A stretch of DNA of 64,000 nucleotides, from NCBI GenBank assembly GCA_913056365.1, contig CAJXLT010000015.1:1-64000 (forward strand), read 5' to 3'. Both the position numbers and the translations under genes were made by a program. Positions 60,943 through 64,000 of this stretch are shown here, in pieces (within the stretch, counting starts at the first letter, position 1; every line of letters begins with the position of its first letter). The notes under the pieces are model-generated. The model ran no database searches. It was not told where the DNA came from and saw nothing but the letters and a program-made list of their open reading frames with translations. The stretch is from an uncultured Paenibacillaceae bacterium. Its GTDB lineage: Bacteria > Bacillota > Bacilli > Paenibacillales > K13.

Positions 60943-62178
60943 TTGAATTCATCATCTAAGAGTAAACGATTACAGCTGGCTTTTCTGTTAGGACTTCTTT
61001 CGCTTCTAGGTCCATTTACCATCGACACGTACTTGCCTGCATTTCCTACGATTGTGACGGACTATCATACGACCGCTTCTCTGGTGCAGATTAGCTTGAC
61101 CACTTGCTTGCTGGGGCTTGCGATAGGTCAGTTGATTATAGGACCGATGAGTGATGTGCAAGGACGGCGTAAGCCGTTGTTGATTTTTCTCAGCTTGTAT
61201 TTCCTCTCCTCGCTAACCTGTGCCATCGCCCCGAATATTTATGTGTTGATCGTATCCCGGTTTATCCAAGGCTTCGCAGCAGCTGGAGGGCTCGTCATAT
61301 CCAGAGCGATTGTTCGGGATATCTACAGCGGCAGGGAGTTGACCAAGTTCTTCGCCTTATTGATGCTGGTCGGGAATCTCGGTCCGATCGTGGCTCCGGT
61401 CTTGGGCGGGGCGATACTCGCTTTTGCCGATTGGAAGGTAGTGTTCCTAGTATTGACTGGTATTGGCGTGCTGTTGACGTTCATCGTTGCTGTGAGGCTG
61501 GAAGAGTCCTTGCCTGTGGAGAGACGTATTCCTAGTAACTTAACTCAGGTGGTCAAGAACTTCGGTTCCTTGTTGAAGGATCGGGAGTTCGCAGGGTATG
61601 CGTTCGCGCAAGGGTTCGTGATTGGCGGAATCTTCGCCTATGTGTCCGGGATCTCGTTCGTCTATCAGAATATATACGGGGTGTCGCCGCAAGTGTTCAG
61701 CTTGTTGTTCGGCGTCAACGGATTAGGTCTCATTATGGGGACGCAGCTGGTAGGCCGCTACTCGGAGCAGGTGTCGGAGAAGGCCTTCTTGAAGATCGGC
61801 TTGCTGATAGCGAATGTATCTTCGATTCTATTGCTTATTGCGATTCTGGCGAAGGCGCCGTTGCTAGCTGTGGCCATTCCGATATTCTGTTTCGTGTCGT
61901 CGATTAGTATTATTGCGACCTCGTCTTTTTCCCTGGCGATGGAAACGAAGGGACATGTGGCAGGGAGCGCATCGGCGTTGCTCGGCGTGTTGCCGTTCTT
62001 GATCGGCTCGTTAGCCGCTCCGCTTGTAGGTGTAGCAGGAGAGTATACCGCCGTTCCTATGGGTATTCTCATTTTCGCCGCAAGTGTGTTGGCTTTTCTA
62101 TCCTATTATGTGTTAGTTCGTAAAGGTTCTGTGAAAGTCAGTGACGCGAAGCCCGTTGTCCACGATCATCATGTATAA
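60943..62178 (+). CDS. Bcr/CflA-family drug-resistance MFS transporter
   Basis: About 411 residues with twelve hydrophobic helices. LGPFTIDTYLPAFPTI is the Bcr/CflA signature in the first helix; motif A is GPMSDVQGRRKPL, and RFIQGFAAAGGLVISRAIVRD is the fourth-helix region. It should export drugs such as bicyclomycin or sulfonamide-like compounds by proton antiport. The start is uncertain: TTG 60943 has a loose AAAGG site, TTG 60892 has none. A strong terminator follows. Confidence 0.88.
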   Translation: MNSSSKSKRLQLAFLLGLLSLLGPFTIDTYLPAFPTIVTDYHTTASLVQISLTTCLLGLAIGQLIIGPMSDVQGRRKPLLIFLSLYFLSSLTCAIAPNIYVLIVSRFIQGFAAAGGLVISRAIVRDIYSGRELTKFFALLMLVGNLGPIVAPVLGGAILAFADWKVVFLVLTGIGVLLTFIVAVRLEESLPVERRIPSNLTQVVKNFGSLLKDREFAGYAFAQGFVIGGIFAYVSGISFVYQNIYGVSPQVFSLLFGVNGLGLIMGTQLVGRYSEQVSEKAFLKIGLLIANVSSILLLIAILAKAPLLAVAIPIFCFVSSISIIATSSFSLAMETKGHVAGSASALLGVLPFLIGSLAAPLVGVAGEYTAVPMGILIFAASVLAFLSYYVLVRKGSVKVSDAKPVVHDHHV

Positions 62179-62183
62179 ATGAA

Positions 62184-62252
62184 AAACCCCCTATCCAGGC
62201 AATGTCATTAAGATGATTTAACTAATGACATTGCCTATTTGGGGGATTTTTT
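62184..62252 (+). terminator. Long-stem terminator after the MFS gene
   Basis: A stem of more than 20 paired bases: AACCCCC and AGGCAATGTCATTA on the left, TAATGACATTGCCT and GGGGG on the right, 12-base loop, then TTTTTT. Confidence 0.9.
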
Positions 62253-62353
62253 ATTTCAGAATGTTGCATTACAATATACAATATATGGCGTGGCACCTAA
62301 TTTGGGCGCTTATAAATTGAACGTTTGATCGACTAATGAGGAGGAGCTATCTT

Positions 62354-63139
62354 ATGGCATTTTTCAAAAAAATGATGGCAAGTATCGGGATCGGCGGAGC
62401 GAAGGTGGAGACCATTCTGGATATTGACGGGGGTGGTGTTCCTGCGGGTGAAGTCATTCAGGGCACGTTCCGGATCGAGGGTGGTAAAGTCGAGCAGCGA
62501 ATTGATGATGTGGAGCTGCAGCTATGCTGTAATTACTTCGTGGAAGTAGAGCGGGGAGAGGAAACGGTAATAGAAGAGAGAACGTACATATTGACGGAGC
62601 ATGAGCTGGATATCGACTCCAACATTCAGCCTGGCGAGAAGAGAGAAATTGACTTCTCCATGAAGCTTCCTGCGTATACACCGGAAACCTTCGGCAAGCA
62701 TAAGGTGTGGATTAGAACAAATTTGGATATTGACAACGCCGTCGACGCCTCGGACAAAGATTATATCAAGGTATTACCTCATCCTGTCACAGCTGCTGGC
62801 TTCGCAGCGCTCGAGCATCTCGGCTTCAGATTGAAGGAAGTCATGCAGTTGGTTGGATCTATAAAAGACTGGCCACTTCCGTTCGTGATGGAATACGAAT
62901 ATCTACCCGGAAGAGATTTCTCTAACTTGGACGAGATTGAAGTCATGTTCTTCGCAGGAGAATATGAAACCCGTGTGCATCTGGAAGTTGACAAAAAAAC
63001 ACGGGGACTCGGCGGATGGTTAGCTGATGCGTTAGATCTGGACGAAACGAAACTTTCATTCACAATCACGGAGGAAGATGCAGAGGATGTAGATGCTCTT
63101 GCAGCAACTTTCGCCGGGATCATCGAGGAAGCTATGTAA
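62354..63139 (+). CDS. spo0M: Sporulation-control protein Spo0M
   Basis: A 261-residue arrestin-like protein. FFKKMMASIGIGGAKVETIL and GGVPAGEVIQGTFRIEGGKV are the Spo0M family start. LPAYTPETFGKHKVWIRTNL and the later ALEHLGFRLKEV also match. In Bacillus it affects the phosphorelay step of sporulation. This supports an endospore-forming host. ATG 62354 follows GAGGAGG; the longer frame upstream is noncoding. Confidence 0.92.
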   Translation: MAFFKKMMASIGIGGAKVETILDIDGGGVPAGEVIQGTFRIEGGKVEQRIDDVELQLCCNYFVEVERGEETVIEERTYILTEHELDIDSNIQPGEKREIDFSMKLPAYTPETFGKHKVWIRTNLDIDNAVDASDKDYIKVLPHPVTAAGFAALEHLGFRLKEVMQLVGSIKDWPLPFVMEYEYLPGRDFSNLDEIEVMFFAGEYETRVHLEVDKKTRGLGGWLADALDLDETKLSFTITEEDAEDVDALAATFAGIIEEAM

Positions 63140-63170
63140 TAAGCGTCTGAAAATGGGACATGACATGTAT

Positions 63171-63199
63171 AGGAGGAGGCTATTAGAGCCCCTCCTTTT
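63171..63199 (+). terminator. Terminator after spo0M
   Basis: AGGAGG-A-GGCT (63171-63181) pairs with AGCC-CCTCCT (63187-63196) with one bulge, then TTTT. Confidence 0.75.
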
Positions 63200-63361
63200 G
63201 TGTTTCCTTGCGAGAAGTGAGCGGTAACGTCGGAAATTAGTAAAAATATTTTGAATATTGAAGGGATTTACGTCAATGTGTTGAAGTAACATATGGAAAC
63301 TTTTTAAATCTGAATTGGAATTAAAAGAAAAAATTAAGAAAAGACAGGAGAAGCTAGCGAA

Positions 63362-63817
63362 ATGAATGAGACGAATCAAGCAGAAGTAATCTTGGAACAG
63401 AAGAAAGGAATGCAAGCGAAGAAGAAAGGTAAGCCGACACCTGCGTTTATTGCCGCATCATGGGTTGCTTTGCTTTTGGGGTGTGTAGCCTACTTGATCG
63501 GCTTATGGAATGCGGATATGATGTTGAATGAGAAGGGATATTATTTAACTTTATTGCTATTCGGGTTGTTCGCGGCTGTATCGCTGCAAAAGTCCGTTAG
63601 AGATAAGGAAGAGGGTATTCCCGTTACAGTCATATACTACAGCCTAAGTTGGATAGCGATCGGATCAGCGTTAATCCTTCTGGCGGTAGGCTTATGGAAT
63701 GCAGATTTGCTTCGAAGTGAGAAGGGCTTCTATAGTATGGCCTATGTATTAAGTATATTCGCAGCCATATCGGTGCAAAAAAATATACGGGATATGAAAA
63801 GTAACGATAAGGAATAG
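63362..63817 (+). CDS. YiaA/YiaB-type inner-membrane protein
   Basis: A 151-residue protein made of two repeats of a two-helix unit: ASWVALLLGCVAYLIGLWNA with EKGYYLTLLLFGLFAAVSLQ, and LSWIAIGSALILLAVGLWNA with EKGFYSMAYVLSIFAAISVQ. This internal duplication is the YiaA/B two-helix domain. Function is unknown. ATG 63362 follows GGAGA by about ten bases. Confidence 0.85.
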   Translation: MNETNQAEVILEQKKGMQAKKKGKPTPAFIAASWVALLLGCVAYLIGLWNADMMLNEKGYYLTLLLFGLFAAVSLQKSVRDKEEGIPVTVIYYSLSWIAIGSALILLAVGLWNADLLRSEKGFYSMAYVLSIFAAISVQKNIRDMKSNDKE

Positions 63818-63827
63818 CGCATACATA

Positions 63828-63858
63828 CAAAACACTGACCGTAATGGTCAGTGTTTTG
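63828..63858. terminator. Bidirectional terminator
   Basis: CAAAACACTGACC (63828-63840) and GGTCAGTGTTTTG (63846-63858) are perfect 13-bp arms around 5 bases; each strand ends its stem in TTTTG. It separates two convergent genes. Confidence 0.85.
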
Positions 63859-63920
63859 TGCTAATCGTGGGATTATATACATGCATGGCGGCTATACGCA
63901 TTGCCTTAGCAGACGGTCAA

Positions 63921-64000
63921 TCAGATGAAGCCGCCATTGACGCGCAAGGTCTGTCCTGTCACCCACCCGGATTGCTCGCTGGCGAGGAATTGGACAACAG
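63921..64000 (-). CDS. C-terminal end of a short-chain dehydrogenase, runs out of the window
   Basis: The minus-strand frame entering from the right edge reads VVQFLASEQSGWVTGQTLRV then NGGFI and stops at 63921. This is the standard C-terminal ending of FabG-like SDRs (ASEQSGWVTGQ followed by NGG). The catalytic part lies outside the window. Confidence 0.85.
   Translation of the reverse strand, partial: VVQFLASEQSGWVTGQTLRVNGGFI

Overview
The window reads as a chromosomal segment of a Gram-positive, endospore-forming member of the Paenibacillaceae, most likely Paenibacillus. This rests on four S-layer-homology (SLH) surface proteins, a large multimodular SLH-anchored GH10 xylanase, a GH51 arabinofuranosidase, a Spo0M homologue, strong GGAGG-type ribosome binding sites, several TTG and GTG starts, and a C30 carotenoid operon of the Bacillales type. 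I see no rRNA, tRNA or CRISPR array.

Layout. 1-6.5 kb: end of an SLH protein, a membrane GGDEF-EAL protein, a Fic protein and a second SLH protein. 6.6-8.8 kb: a small operon (membrane protein, XRE regulator, DUF4386-like membrane protein, NAD(P)-binding protein). 9.1-12.2 kb: aldo/keto reductase divergent from a MarR regulator with two perfect operators, then the GH51 enzyme. 12.3-17.0 kb: secreted protein, ABC transporter, histidine kinase and response regulator in one operon. 17.0-28.5 kb: serine hydrolase, an SLH protein with Cys-rich repeats, a frameshifted giant AAA/TPR/GAF/LuxR regulator, a YcaQ-type protein behind a LexA-like box, a lipoprotein and an Atg22/UMF1 transporter. 28.5-38.7 kb: a visibly AT-rich accessory island with XRE and HTH regulators on dyad operators, an OLD-like ATPase/TOPRIM protein, and a GHKL ATPase with a C-terminal PD-(D/E)XK-like motif. 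The island also holds a complete IS21-family element that landed in older IS debris. 39-47 kb: a MerR/B12-domain regulator divergent from crtN-crtM-crtP-aldH-crtQ-crtO, the whole gene set for a staphyloxanthin-type glycosylated, acylated C30 carotenoid. 47-52 kb: small stress and regulatory genes, including an SDR broken by one stop codon. 52.3-57.7 kb: the CE4-CBM22-GH10-CBM9-SLH enzyme. 58-64 kb: XRE membrane regulator, a 26-residue holin-like toxin candidate with antisense signals, orphan MazE-like protein, Bcr/CflA transporter, Spo0M, YiaA-like protein and the end of an SDR gene.

The most unusual signal is non-coding. Three intergenic regions (8.9-9.1, 18.26-18.59 and 57.79-57.97 kb) each hold an array of short dyads. 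The spacing is about 51-61-51 bp in two of them and exactly 52 bp through the core of the third. Stem sequence is nearly uniform within an array but differs between arrays, except that the outer stems of the second resemble the third. The second and third also share their flanks. I know of no named element of this form. The GHKL-ATPase/nuclease gene is the best candidate for an undescribed defence gene.
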